From a virus, in IMG/VR virus record IMGVR_UViG_3300006810_000317, positions 1-26,693 of that record: 26,693 nt of DNA; one strand, written 5' to 3'. Shown piece after piece: positions 8,726 through 17,921 of the stretch. Made by a program: the position numbers and the translations under genes. The stretch's first letter is position 1. Every line of letters starts with the position of its first letter. The notes below the pieces were generated by a model that was given only the letters and a program-made list of their open reading frames with translations, was not told the DNA's origin and did no database searches.

Positions 8726-10963
8726 ATGCCACAGCAGACGAATCTCAACGTAGCGCCATATTTTGACGACTTTGATCCCGCTAACGATTACCACAAGGTA
8801 TTATTCAAACCAGGTTATCCTGTGCAGGCAAGGGAACTAACTTCCCTTCAGTCTATTCTGCAAAATCAAGTTGAAAAGTTTGGTCAACACTTCTTCAAAG
8901 AAGGTGCTAAAGTAATTCCTGGAAACACGTCATATTCTAGATTATACTATGCAATTCAGTTAGATAATAACTTCCAAGGGGTTCCTGTGTCTGCATATGC
9001 AGATCAGTTAATTGGAACAACGATCACGGGAGTAAGATCTGGTATAACTGCTTCTGTTGATAGTATTCTTTTACCAGAAGATTCTGAAAATGGCAATTTA
9101 ACACTTTATATTAGTTACATTGGATCTAGCACCACAAATAATTCATCTCAGACTTTCTTTAATGCTGAAAACTTAACTTGTAATGAAGTTATAATTTCAG
9201 GTTTACTTGGTAATAGCACTATTCCTGCTGGAGCTCCTTTTGCAACTACCATAGCAACTAATGCAGCTGCCACCGGATCTGCATTTCAAATTGATAGTGG
9301 AGTTTACTTTATTCGCGGTAACTTTATTAATGTCAATAGAGAAACCCTAGTTTTAGATCAATACGGAAACACTCCAAGTTACAGAATTGGTTTCTTTGTA
9401 GATGAAGAAATTGTAACTGCAGATTTAGATGAAGAACTTAATGATAATTCTCAAGGTTATAATAACTACGCTGCTCCAGGAGCAGATAGACTTAGAATTA
9501 GTGTAAGTTTATTTAAAAAACCTTTAGATGATCTTGCAGATGATAATTTTATTTTACTTGCTACTGTAATCGACGGAGTTCTTCAAGAAACTAAAAATAG
9601 AAGAGGCGATCTTGGTGGTGGTCCTGGATATCTTGACATCAGAGATATGATGGCAAGAAGAACTTTTGATGAATCTGGTCATTACTATGTAAAACCATTT
9701 GATGTTAGTATAGCAGAATCTTTAGATGATGGACTTGGTAATAATGGAATTTTCAATGTTGGACAATTTACTCCTGGAGGATCAACTCCCAGTGATGCCG
9801 TTGCACTTTATAAAGTTTCTCCAGGAAAAGCATATGTAAAGGGATATGAAATTGAAACTTTAAAGCCAACGTTCCTTGATGTTGATAAACCAAGAACAAC
9901 TAGAACAATAGCAGATCAAAATTTTCTTTATAATACTGGTCCAACATTTAAAGTCAATAGTGTTTACAGATCACCTACAGTTGGAGTTGGTAACACTTTT
10001 GTCGTAAGTTTACGAGATCAAAGAGTTGGTGTCAATTCTGAAACTGCACCTGGAAAAGAAATTGGTCTTGCAAGAGTCTATGATTTTAGATTAGAATCTG
10101 GAACTTATGACGCTACAAATGCTAATTTAAACCAGTGGGATCTTGCCCTTTATGATGTAGAAACAACCACTGAAATTGCTTTAAACCAGTCTCATACTCT
10201 TAGTGTGCCTACTTTTGTAAAAGGAAATTCTAGTGGGGCAACAGGTTTTATTAGATATGCTGTTAATGCTGGAACTGCAGTTACTGTATATGATACAAAT
10301 GGCATATTCGTTCCAAATGAAAGACTTTCCTTCAATGGAATTGAAAATGGTAGAATTGCGATTGCTGTTACTGCAAACTCCATTTCCAATGTAAAATCGA
10401 TATATGCAACCTCTAATACTCTCGATCTTGCAGATGGAATAACGGGTATTAATACTTTTAGTGCTAATGTAATTCAATCTGTAAAAGCCAGTGTAGGTAT
10501 TGCAACCATTAGTCCTCTCTCTGGCGGAGTTAGCACGGTAACAAGTCCAAATAACCTGTTCCCAGGAAATGTAAAAGAAAATGATCTCATTAGATATACA
10601 GATACAACCGCAGGATTAACTCCAGATCCTATTGTTGCTAGAGTTGTAAGCGTTGGTACTACAACAATTAGTGTTGAAGGTGTAGCAACTGTTTCCGGAA
10701 TTGCAAGTGGATTCTTACCATCCTCAACTTTAAGTGTAACAGATTTAACTGTTCTTTCAACTCAACTTGCATCTTCTTCCGATAGCACTCTTTATACCCC
10801 ATTACCCAAAACAAATATTTCTGCATTTGATTCTTCTGAAGCGATTATCACTATTAGAAAATCCTTTACCGTAAATATTTCTTCAAATCAACTTACTACT
10901 GCAGTTTTAGCAGGTGACAATGAAACATTTTTACCTTTACTGCCGAAAGATATCTGTTGGTAA
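8726..10963 (+). CDS. DUF4815 virion structural protein, N-terminal part (frame-disrupted)
   Basis: 745 codons up to a premature TAA. The N-terminus carries the DUF4815 signature of phage baseplate or tail proteins: VAPYFDDFDP, then HKVLFKPGYPVQARELTSLQ and a QHFFKEGAKVIPG stretch (residues 10-67), and later FQIDSGVYFIRGNF (about 192-205). The last in-frame residues (after ETFLP, near residue 737) lose sense and end in KDICW-stop. Reading one base back after CCT 10934-10936 continues as FTAERYLLVRSDGTTEELTG in the frame of the next open reading frame. This part and 10957-16272 are therefore most likely one gene of about 2515 aa, interrupted by a one-base deletion, a sequencing error, or a -1 ribosomal shift. 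In position it replaces T4 genes 9-12 and wac, so a baseplate or fibre-attachment role is inferred. Confidence 0.85.
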   Translation: MPQQTNLNVAPYFDDFDPANDYHKVLFKPGYPVQARELTSLQSILQNQVEKFGQHFFKEGAKVIPGNTSYSRLYYAIQLDNNFQGVPVSAYADQLIGTTITGVRSGITASVDSILLPEDSENGNLTLYISYIGSSTTNNSSQTFFNAENLTCNEVIISGLLGNSTIPAGAPFATTIATNAAATGSAFQIDSGVYFIRGNFINVNRETLVLDQYGNTPSYRIGFFVDEEIVTADLDEELNDNSQGYNNYAAPGADRLRISVSLFKKPLDDLADDNFILLATVIDGVLQETKNRRGDLGGGPGYLDIRDMMARRTFDESGHYYVKPFDVSIAESLDDGLGNNGIFNVGQFTPGGSTPSDAVALYKVSPGKAYVKGYEIETLKPTFLDVDKPRTTRTIADQNFLYNTGPTFKVNSVYRSPTVGVGNTFVVSLRDQRVGVNSETAPGKEIGLARVYDFRLESGTYDATNANLNQWDLALYDVETTTEIALNQSHTLSVPTFVKGNSSGATGFIRYAVNAGTAVTVYDTNGIFVPNERLSFNGIENGRIAIAVTANSISNVKSIYATSNTLDLADGITGINTFSANVIQSVKASVGIATISPLSGGVSTVTSPNNLFPGNVKENDLIRYTDTTAGLTPDPIVARVVSVGTTTISVEGVATVSGIASGFLPSSTLSVTDLTVLSTQLASSSDSTLYTPLPKTNISAFDSSEAIITIRKSFTVNISSNQLTTAVLAGDNETFLPLLPKDICW
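10924..10962 (+). other. Apparent -1 frameshift site within the DUF4815 gene
   Basis: Only in this interval are both frames open: the downstream frame has a TGA at 10921-10923, and the upstream frame stops at TAA 10961-10963. The best join is inside the T run at 10936-10938 (CCTTTACTG). Adding one T, or re-reading T10936, gives FLPFTAERYLLVRSDG without a break. There is no perfect X-XXY-YYZ slippery heptamer; A-TTT-TTA at 10927-10933 is only a partial match. A T-run indel (natural or technical) is therefore more likely than programmed shifting. Confidence 0.75.
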
Positions 10964-13900
10964 GATCTGATGGAACTACTGAAGAATTAACTGGAGATAG
11001 ATTTGAACTTTCTGGAGATGCAAAATCTCTTCAGATTAGAAATCTTGGAACTGACAATGTTGGAGCAACTTTGATTGCTAGTTTAAGAAAAACTAACATA
11101 AAATCAAAAGTAAAAATTAAAAACAGAATTAAAACTCTTGTTGTCAACAAGTCTAGACTTGAAGGATCTGGTATCGGAACAACCACATTAAATAATGGAT
11201 TAACATATGGTAATTATCCATTCGGAACAAGAGTCGAAGATGAAACAATTTCTTTGAATTCTCCAGATGTTATTGAAATTCATGGAATTTATGAGTCTGC
11301 GGATAATGAACCTGCATCTGCACCAAAAACTACTCTTTTAAACATTAATAGTGCTTCAACAACTACAGATGATATTTTAATTGGAGAAAGAATAACAGGT
11401 CAAACTAGTGGTTCTGTTGCTATAGTTGCTGAAATTATCAATTCTTCTACAATCTCGTTTATTTACAAAAATGAGTCTGTATTTATTGAAGGAGAAACAC
11501 TTGAGTTTGAAGAAACTGGTATTTCTGCTAGAGTATCAACTTTAAGTACACCAAGTTTCAACGTATCTTCGAACTATAGATTTAGAACTGGTCAAGAAGA
11601 GACTTTCTATAATTATGGAAGTATTAAGAGAAAAGCGGAAAACAGTGCTCCAATAAAACAATTAAAAATATATTGTACTACTGCGTATTTTGATTCTACG
11701 GATAATGGAGACATTATAACTGCAGAGTCTTACAAAAACTTTGATTATGGAACAGAAGTAAAACTTGTAAATGGAATTAGGAATACAGACATTATAGATC
11801 TTAGACCTAGAGTTTCGGAATTTACTGTGACCGAAGGTTCTAGATCACCTTTAGAATTTATTGGGAGATCTATTAGTGCTGATGGTCAATCAATTCCTAA
11901 TATTTTAGCATCTGACGAAACTATTAATGCAGATATTTCTTACTATCAGGGTAGGATTGATAGAGTTTATTTAAGTAAAGAGGGAACTTTCCAAGTCATT
12001 TATGGAATTCCATCAGATGATCCAGTAAGACCAAATCCAATTGATGATGCAATTGAAATTTGCACCATAGAACTTCCACCATATCTCTATAATACTAGAG
12101 ATGCCCGATTGGCATTTACAAATTATAAGAGATATCGTATGCAAGATATCAAGAAACTTGAAGATAGAATTAAAGGTCTTGAATATTATACTACACTTTC
12201 TTTACTTGAAAAAGAGACTGCAAATTTATTCATTCAAGATGGAGATGGTCTGAATAGATTTAAATCTGGATTCTTCGTTGACAACTTCTCAGGATTCCTT
12301 GCTCAAGAAGATCGAATTAAAATCAAAAATTCAATCGATAGAAAATTTGGTGAACTTAGACCATCGCATTATACAAATTCAGTTGACATGACTCTTGGTC
12401 CTGTCGTTAATGCTGACCCTGGTGCAGATTCTAGTGTTGCTGCGTTTGATGGTAACAATGTAAGAAAATCAAAAGATATTATTACTCTTGACTATGCTGA
12501 AACAGAGTATATTGCTCAGGAATACGCAACTAGATCTGAAAGTGTTACTCCATTTTTGATTAGTTTCTGGAATGGAACTGTAGATTTAACTCCTGCCACG
12601 GATAACTGGGTAGATACCTCTCGTATGGAGACTAAAATTATTCAAAATGAAGGTAACTACTCAGCAACATTCGATAAATTGGTAGAAAATGGTGATATTG
12701 ATGCCCAAACTGGTCTGGGTGATATTATTTGGGATTCATGGGAAACCGAATGGTCTGGTGTTATTAATGAAGAAGAAAGTACCAAAGAAAGATTCATTAG
12801 TGGTGGGGCAGACAGAGTTGATGAACAAGGACCTGGTGGAAGATCTAGAACTAGTACATCAACTAGAACTATAACTGATAAGACAGTTGAAGAAACTTAT
12901 ATAACCAAAACCGAAGAAGGAACTAAGTCTAGAAGTGGAACTAAAACAGTTATTACTGAGGTATTTGATAGACAAGACTTCGGAGACAGAGTTGTTAGCA
13001 GAGATCTCATAAAAACTATGAGATCCAGAAATGTTGAATTTGTTGGTAAGAGGTTAAAACCTCTGACAAGAATGTATGCATTCTTCGATGGAAAAGACGT
13101 TACGAAATTCTGTGTTCCCAAACTTCTTGAAATTACTATGAATTCTGGAACTTTCCAGGTTGGTGAGACTGTAGAAGGCACGATGCAAAGCACTGGTCTT
13201 TCTGAAGAATCTAATGAAACTTCTCCTAAGATCACATTTAGAGTTGCACAATCAAATCACAGAGAGGGTGCATATGATTCTCCGACTAAAACTTTCCGCG
13301 AAAACCCATATACTAATCGTCCTCTATCTAATGCATATTCGTCTACTTCAAATATTCTGAATGTCGATACTCTTTCTTTGGCTGAGCAGGCGAAGGGAGA
13401 CTTCTATGGATATGTTCAAACTGGAATGAAGTTTATTGGAAAGACTAGTAAGGCAGAAGCAACTTTAGAAAACGTCAGATTGATTTCGGATATTTCTTCT
13501 ACTTTAATCGGTAGTTATTATATCCCTGATCCAGAAAATACTAATTTCCCCAAATTTGAAACGGGAACTAAAATATTTACTTTGATAAATGATCCCGACA
13601 ATAATCCAGATTTGGCATCTACAATTGCCGAAGATACGTTTATTTCTGCCGGAACTTTAGAGAAAGTTCAACAGACAATTCTTTCTGTTAGAAATGCAAA
13701 GGTAGAAAAGAAACAAGAATTCCAAGAAGAATCGGTCAATAGAGATCTTGGGACTTCGTTAGTTTCTACTGAAACCATTAGTGAAACTCAAAGGACTCAA
13801 ACAGTTGTTACTTGGTATGATCCTCTTGCACAATCCTTCTTAGTTAAAGATGAAACTGGGGTTTTCCTTACTAGTTGTGACGTTTTCTTTAGAACGGTTG

Positions 13901-16272
13901 ACGATGGAGATGTTCCATGCGTTTTCCAATTGAGATCCATGGAAAATGGAACACCTACAACTAAGATTCTTCCTGGTTCTGAAATTATCTTAGATCCTTC
14001 TGATATTCAAACTTCTTCTGACGGATCAATTGCTACTAATATTAAATTTAAGTACCCAATTTATGTTGAGGGTGGGCAGGAATATGCAATCGCATTGGCA
14101 TCAAACTCAACAAAATATTCGGTCTATATCTCCAGAATTGGAGAAAATGATTTACTTACAGATACGTTTATTTCCAGTCAACCTTACCTTGGGTCTCTGT
14201 TCAAGTCACAGAACAATACTACTTGGGAACCAAGTCAGTGGGAAGATCTCAAGTTTGTTCTATACAGAGCAGATTTCCTTAATAGCGGTAGTGTTGAATT
14301 CTACAGTCCAGATCTTAAACAAGGAAATGCTCAGATTGCTAAGTTAATTCCTGATCCTTTGAGCATCGAATCTAAAACAATTAGAGTTGGACTTGGAACT
14401 ACTGTATCTGACTCTGGATACGTAATTGGAAATACTTTCTTCCAAGATGGAACAAATGCTACTGGTGACTTGGTTGGAACTGCAGGATCAGTGACAGGAA
14501 CTTTGACAGTATCTAATGCTGGTCTTGGATATACCCCTGCTGATGGATCTTACACCTTTACTGGGGTAAATCTGGTTACTATTACTGGAAACGGTAGAGG
14601 AGCAACTGCAGATATTAGTATTCTTAACGGAAGTGTAGTTTCTAGTGGAGCAACTATCGTATCTGGTGGTTCTGGATATCAAGTTGGTGATGTTCTCGGA
14701 ATTACTACCATTGGTATTGCTACGATGGGTAGAAATGCGAGACTTACCATAACTGGTATTGGTCACACTAATGAACTTATTTTAGATAATGTTCAGGGCA
14801 ATTTTGTAGTGGGAACTGGCAAATCACTTAATTACTTTAACAGTGTTGGAGCTGCTAAGACATTAAACAATGACCTTCCTGGTGCTCCTGGTGGAGATGT
14901 TCAAATTGATACTATTAACGTCATTAGCGATGGATTGCACATCAATGTCAGACATAAAAATCATGGTATGTACTTTGCTGACAACAGAGTCAGAATTTCT
15001 GGTATAAGACCAGACGTTAAACCAACCACCCTTACTGCAGCATATCCATCAGACTCTACGTCTGGAATTACTGTTGGTCTTGGTGCAACTTTCTCTACTT
15101 TTGAAAATGTTGGTGTTGGAACTACTAATGTGGGTCTGTTGTTAATTGGTGATGAAATTATTGAATATACTAGTGTTACGGGAAATACCGTTGGTGGAGA
15201 TATTGTTAGAGGACCAAATCCAAGATCGTATCCAGTTGGAACACCAGTTTACAAATATGAATTAGGTGGAGTAAGTCTCAATCGTATTAATAAAACTCAT
15301 GATATGAATGATGTGACTGAGGCAGATCCATTTACGTTTGATTCCTACAAGATCAAACTTGACATGAGTGCAAATACAGGAACTTCAAGAGAAACTGATG
15401 TTGGATTCCCACAACTCTTCATCAACCGTTCTAAAACTACTGGAGGAACTAAGGTAAGAGCAACACAGAATATGCCATTTGAATTGATTACTCCTAATGT
15501 CTCTAATATAACGGTTCCTGGAACTAATATTACAGGTGAAATTAGAACAGTTACATCCACTAGTTTTAGTGGAAATGAACCTGCATACCAAGATGCTGGA
15601 TTTGAAGACATTACCATTAATCAAAAGAATTATTTTGAAACTCCTAGAATGATTGCATCTAAAGTAAATGAAGATGCAAAACTAAGCACACTTCCTGGAA
15701 ATAAATCCATGAATATGAGATTGTTCTTGACTTCAGTGGATTCCAGATTGTCTCCCGTTATTGATAGTCAAAGAGTAAGTGCAGTTCTTACTTCAAATAG
15801 AGTTAATGATGTCATTGGTAATTATGCAACTGATCCTAGAGTAGATAGTATTTTTGAAGATCCAACAGCATGTCAGTATATTTCTAAAGAAATTGTATTG
15901 GAAAATCCTGCATCTTCCTTACAAATCTTATTTGCTGCACATGTAAACGTTGAGGCAGACATTAGAGCATTCTACGCAGTAGGAAACAAACCTGGAGTTG
16001 AACCCATCTTCTCACCATTCCCAGGTTATTCTAATCTTAATACTAGAGGACAAGTTATCGATCCTGCAAACAATAATGGACAACCCGATTCTTTGATTGT
16101 CAAATCTAATAATTTAGTTCATGAATCTCGCAATGCAAACTTTAAAGATTACACGTTCTCTATTGATAATCTGCCATCATTCAGAACATATAGAATTAAG
16201 ATCAGTTTGACATCTAGAACGCAATGTTATGTTCCTAGAATTAGAGATTTGAGAGTAATTGCATTAGCTTGA
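10957..16272 (+). CDS. DUF4815 virion structural protein, C-terminal part
   Basis: This frame opens at 10924 and has only a TTG (10957) as a possible start, with no ribosome binding site. I read it as the continuation of the gene starting at 8726, not as a separate gene. Recognisable stretches, numbered from the TTG: a GERITG and SGSVAI module (near 140-150), a long helical section around residues 380-430 (YKRYRMQDIKKLEDRIKGLE), a Ser/Thr/Arg-rich linker (about 610-680) followed by RNVEFVGKRLKPLTRMYAFF and a KFCVPKLLE block, then TWYDPLAQSFLV near 952. Two GxGYT-type repeats (nt 14521-14700) and an IGDE module (nt 15040-15260) follow. The last 150 residues are a regular beta-rich domain ending in RIRDLRVIALA. 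The protein is probably a large baseplate or fibre-network component. The stop is followed after 1 nt by the next start. Confidence 0.82.
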   Translation: MVRSDGTTEELTGDRFELSGDAKSLQIRNLGTDNVGATLIASLRKTNIKSKVKIKNRIKTLVVNKSRLEGSGIGTTTLNNGLTYGNYPFGTRVEDETISLNSPDVIEIHGIYESADNEPASAPKTTLLNINSASTTTDDILIGERITGQTSGSVAIVAEIINSSTISFIYKNESVFIEGETLEFEETGISARVSTLSTPSFNVSSNYRFRTGQEETFYNYGSIKRKAENSAPIKQLKIYCTTAYFDSTDNGDIITAESYKNFDYGTEVKLVNGIRNTDIIDLRPRVSEFTVTEGSRSPLEFIGRSISADGQSIPNILASDETINADISYYQGRIDRVYLSKEGTFQVIYGIPSDDPVRPNPIDDAIEICTIELPPYLYNTRDARLAFTNYKRYRMQDIKKLEDRIKGLEYYTTLSLLEKETANLFIQDGDGLNRFKSGFFVDNFSGFLAQEDRIKIKNSIDRKFGELRPSHYTNSVDMTLGPVVNADPGADSSVAAFDGNNVRKSKDIITLDYAETEYIAQEYATRSESVTPFLISFWNGTVDLTPATDNWVDTSRMETKIIQNEGNYSATFDKLVENGDIDAQTGLGDIIWDSWETEWSGVINEEESTKERFISGGADRVDEQGPGGRSRTSTSTRTITDKTVEETYITKTEEGTKSRSGTKTVITEVFDRQDFGDRVVSRDLIKTMRSRNVEFVGKRLKPLTRMYAFFDGKDVTKFCVPKLLEITMNSGTFQVGETVEGTMQSTGLSEESNETSPKITFRVAQSNHREGAYDSPTKTFRENPYTNRPLSNAYSSTSNILNVDTLSLAEQAKGDFYGYVQTGMKFIGKTSKAEATLENVRLISDISSTLIGSYYIPDPENTNFPKFETGTKIFTLINDPDNNPDLASTIAEDTFISAGTLEKVQQTILSVRNAKVEKKQEFQEESVNRDLGTSLVSTETISETQRTQTVVTWYDPLAQSFLVKDETGVFLTSCDVFFRTVDDGDVPCVFQLRSMENGTPTTKILPGSEIILDPSDIQTSSDGSIATNIKFKYPIYVEGGQEYAIALASNSTKYSVYISRIGENDLLTDTFISSQPYLGSLFKSQNNTTWEPSQWEDLKFVLYRADFLNSGSVEFYSPDLKQGNAQIAKLIPDPLSIESKTIRVGLGTTVSDSGYVIGNTFFQDGTNATGDLVGTAGSVTGTLTVSNAGLGYTPADGSYTFTGVNLVTITGNGRGATADISILNGSVVSSGATIVSGGSGYQVGDVLGITTIGIATMGRNARLTITGIGHTNELILDNVQGNFVVGTGKSLNYFNSVGAAKTLNNDLPGAPGGDVQIDTINVISDGLHINVRHKNHGMYFADNRVRISGIRPDVKPTTLTAAYPSDSTSGITVGLGATFSTFENVGVGTTNVGLLLIGDEIIEYTSVTGNTVGGDIVRGPNPRSYPVGTPVYKYELGGVSLNRINKTHDMNDVTEADPFTFDSYKIKLDMSANTGTSRETDVGFPQLFINRSKTTGGTKVRATQNMPFELITPNVSNITVPGTNITGEIRTVTSTSFSGNEPAYQDAGFEDITINQKNYFETPRMIASKVNEDAKLSTLPGNKSMNMRLFLTSVDSRLSPVIDSQRVSAVLTSNRVNDVIGNYATDPRVDSIFEDPTACQYISKEIVLENPASSLQILFAAHVNVEADIRAFYAVGNKPGVEPIFSPFPGYSNLNTRGQVIDPANNNGQPDSLIVKSNNLVHESRNANFKDYTFSIDNLPSFRTYRIKISLTSRTQCYVPRIRDLRVIALA

Positions 16273-16273
16273 T

Positions 16274-16507
16274 ATGGATTTTTACGAATTAAAAGGCAAT
16301 AAGGATCTCGCAAGAGATCCTTCCACCGGTGCAATAGTAAATGTGAATGGATTAAACTATTCTCAATATCTTTCCACCCGTGAAGTGAAAAGTAAAAAGA
16401 ATGAAAAATTACAGACAGTTGAGCAAGACCTTGCTAATGTAAAGGATGAACTTAACGAGATCAAATCTTTACTAAAGGAGTTATTAAATGGATCCCGATC
16501 AAATTGA
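16274..16507 (+). CDS. Small coiled-coil protein of unknown function
   Basis: 77 aa. The N-terminal half (YELKGNKDLARDPSTGAIVN) is polar, with a DPSTGAIVN turn. The C-terminal half (about residues 40-73) is a predicted coiled coil with leucines at heptad spacing (LQTVEQDLANVKDELNEIK, then LLKELL). Its ATG comes 1 nt after the DUF4815 stop and its end overlaps the next gene by 20 nt, so translation is probably coupled. A small coiled coil beside a large baseplate or fibre protein could be a trimerising accessory or a chaperone, but nothing in the sequence proves it. I do not recognise the family by function. Confidence 0.75.
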   Translation: MDFYELKGNKDLARDPSTGAIVNVNGLNYSQYLSTREVKSKKNEKLQTVEQDLANVKDELNEIKSLLKELLNGSRSN

Positions 16508-16670
16508 ACTAACAAATTTATCCAAAAGTTTTGCATATCAAAAGATTGCAACTGAGATAGATAGTTGTGATGATCGCAATATACTAAAAAATATTGCCAA
16601 GTCTTTTTGTAAACTATATTACAAACAGCAAGAAACCATGCAAGTAATAGGTATTCCAGATGGCAACTAA
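16488..16670 (+). CDS. Small conserved-looking helical protein, unknown function
   Basis: 60 aa, almost entirely helix-forming: LTNLSKSFAYQKIATEIDSC, then RNILKNIAKSFCKLYYKQQE. It has two cysteines (residues 27 and 41) but no recognisable metal or catalytic motif. The ATG at 16488 has a good Shine-Dalgarno (AAGGAG at 16475-16480, 7 nt spacing). This supports it as a real gene in spite of its length and its 20-nt overlap with the gene before. It overlaps the following gene by 11 nt. Function is unknown. Confidence 0.72.
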   Translation: MDPDQIELTNLSKSFAYQKIATEIDSCDDRNILKNIAKSFCKLYYKQQETMQVIGIPDGN

Positions 16671-17046
16671 AAACATTACTTTTGATCCCGATTCGGGAGT
16701 TCCATATGGTTTAAATTTAACGATGTATGGTGGATCAGATTTTGAGGTTAATTTGAATGTAAAGACAACCTCAAGTGCCGCCTTTGATTTAACTGGATAC
16801 AGTGGATCAGCAGCAATGTCTAAAAGTGTTGCTGTTGGAGCTACTCTTGGAATTACTTCATCCTTTACTGTTGGGTTTACCAGTGCATATGACGGTAAAA
16901 TGAAAATTTCTTTGGGTTCTACTGATACTAGAGCAACTAAGGAAGGAAGATATGTATATGATATTTTAGTTTCTGCGGGAGGAACTTACTACACTCTCGC
17001 AAACGGAAACGTATATGTTTACAATCCAGTTTCATCCGCACCCTAA
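16660..17046 (+). CDS. Small virion structural protein with beta-sandwich-like fold
   Basis: 128 aa. Alternating strand patterns without helices, with phrases common in phage baseplate and neck Ig-like domains: SDFEVNLNV, FDLTGYSGSAAMSKS (about 42-56), then DGKMKISLGSTDT and GRYVYDILVSAGGTYYTL, ending in a strand containing GNVYVYNPV. The arrangement (substituted strand, LTGY, DG-x-(L/M)-x-(I/L)-x-L, YxYDI) resembles the BppU-type N-terminal sandwich domain; I offer this as a similarity seen by eye. The gene overlaps its upstream neighbour by 11 nt, and its TAA is the TAA of a late promoter box for gp13. A minor tail or baseplate component is the likely role. Confidence 0.75.
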   Translation: MATKNITFDPDSGVPYGLNLTMYGGSDFEVNLNVKTTSSAAFDLTGYSGSAAMSKSVAVGATLGITSSFTVGFTSAYDGKMKISLGSTDTRATKEGRYVYDILVSAGGTYYTLANGNVYVYNPVSSAP

Positions 17047-17049
17047 ATA
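17043..17049 (+). promoter_or_regulatory. Late promoter box (CTAAATA) before gp13
   Basis: CTAAATA contains the stop codon of the upstream gene (TAA 17044-17046) and ends 22 nt before the gp13 ATG. It matches the TAAATA core of the T4 late promoter with a C in front. An AGGA at 17055-17058 lies in the leader. Confidence 0.55.
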
Positions 17050-17071
17050 CACTTAGGAAACTTGTGAATAA

Positions 17072-17917
17072 ATGGCACAACCAGCAAGTAGAGCAGATTT
17101 AATTAATTACTGTAAGAGGCAATTGGGAGCACCTGTGCTCGAAATCAATGTTGCCGATGAGCAAGTAGATGACTTGGTGGATGATGCACTTCAATATTTT
17201 CATGAGAGACATTTTGATGGAGTCACTCAGACATTTTTAAAATATAAAGTAACACAAGACGATATTGATAGAGGAAGAGCAAGAGGAGGAAATTCTACAG
17301 TAGGTATAGTTACAACGACAGCGAGCGCCACTATTGCTGGAATTTCCACCACATTTTCCTTTGAAGAAAATAGTAATTATTTACAAGTTCCTCCTTCAGT
17401 CATAGGAGTAACTAAAATATTCAGATTTGATGGATCCAACACTGTAACAAATAACATGTTTAGTGTTAAATATCAGTTGTTTTTGAATGATATTTACTAT
17501 TGGGGTTCTACAGAACTTTTAACATATGCAATGACTAAGACGTATTTGGAAGATATTGATTTTCTTCTGAATACCGAAAAAATGATCAGATTTAATCAAA
17601 GATCTGATAGATTATATCTTGATGTTGATTGGGGATCAGTTAACGTTGGAGATTATTTTATAATTGATTGTTATCGTCTTTTAGATCCTAATGATTTTAG
17701 TAGAGTGTGGAATGATTCATTCCTAAAGAAATATACTACTGCTTTGATAAAAAGACAGTGGGGTCAAAATTTAATTAAATTCCAAGGAGTTAAACTTCCT
17801 GGCGGAATTGAATTGAACGGAAGACAAATTTATGATGATGCTGAAAAAGAATTAGAAATAATTAGAGAGCATATGTCAAATACTTATGAACTTCCACCTT
17901 TAGATATGATAGGATAA
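17072..17917 (+). CDS. 13: Neck protein gp13 (head completion)
   Basis: 281 aa, close to the 309 aa of T4 gp13, which together with gp14 closes the filled head and makes the joining site for the tail. The N-terminus (SRADLINYCKRQLGAPVLEI) and the following acidic helix (DEQVDDLVDDALQYFHERHF) are typical of this family. A short beta-rich stretch with GIVTTTAS-type sequence (about residues 75-95) looks like a small local insert. The C-terminal section has the family pattern YTTALIKRQWGQNLIKFQGV, LPGGIELNG and a final helix ending in YELPPLDMIG. It lies immediately before gp14 with 4 nt between them, as in T4. A late promoter box precedes it. Confidence 0.94.
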   Translation: MAQPASRADLINYCKRQLGAPVLEINVADEQVDDLVDDALQYFHERHFDGVTQTFLKYKVTQDDIDRGRARGGNSTVGIVTTTASATIAGISTTFSFEENSNYLQVPPSVIGVTKIFRFDGSNTVTNNMFSVKYQLFLNDIYYWGSTELLTYAMTKTYLEDIDFLLNTEKMIRFNQRSDRLYLDVDWGSVNVGDYFIIDCYRLLDPNDFSRVWNDSFLKKYTTALIKRQWGQNLIKFQGVKLPGGIELNGRQIYDDAEKELEIIREHMSNTYELPPLDMIG

Positions 17918-17921
17918 GATT

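Noticed and set aside
10957-10959. Independent gene starting at TTG 10957
   Set aside because: No ribosome binding site, rare start codon, and the protein sense continues smoothly from the previous frame across a one-base shift.
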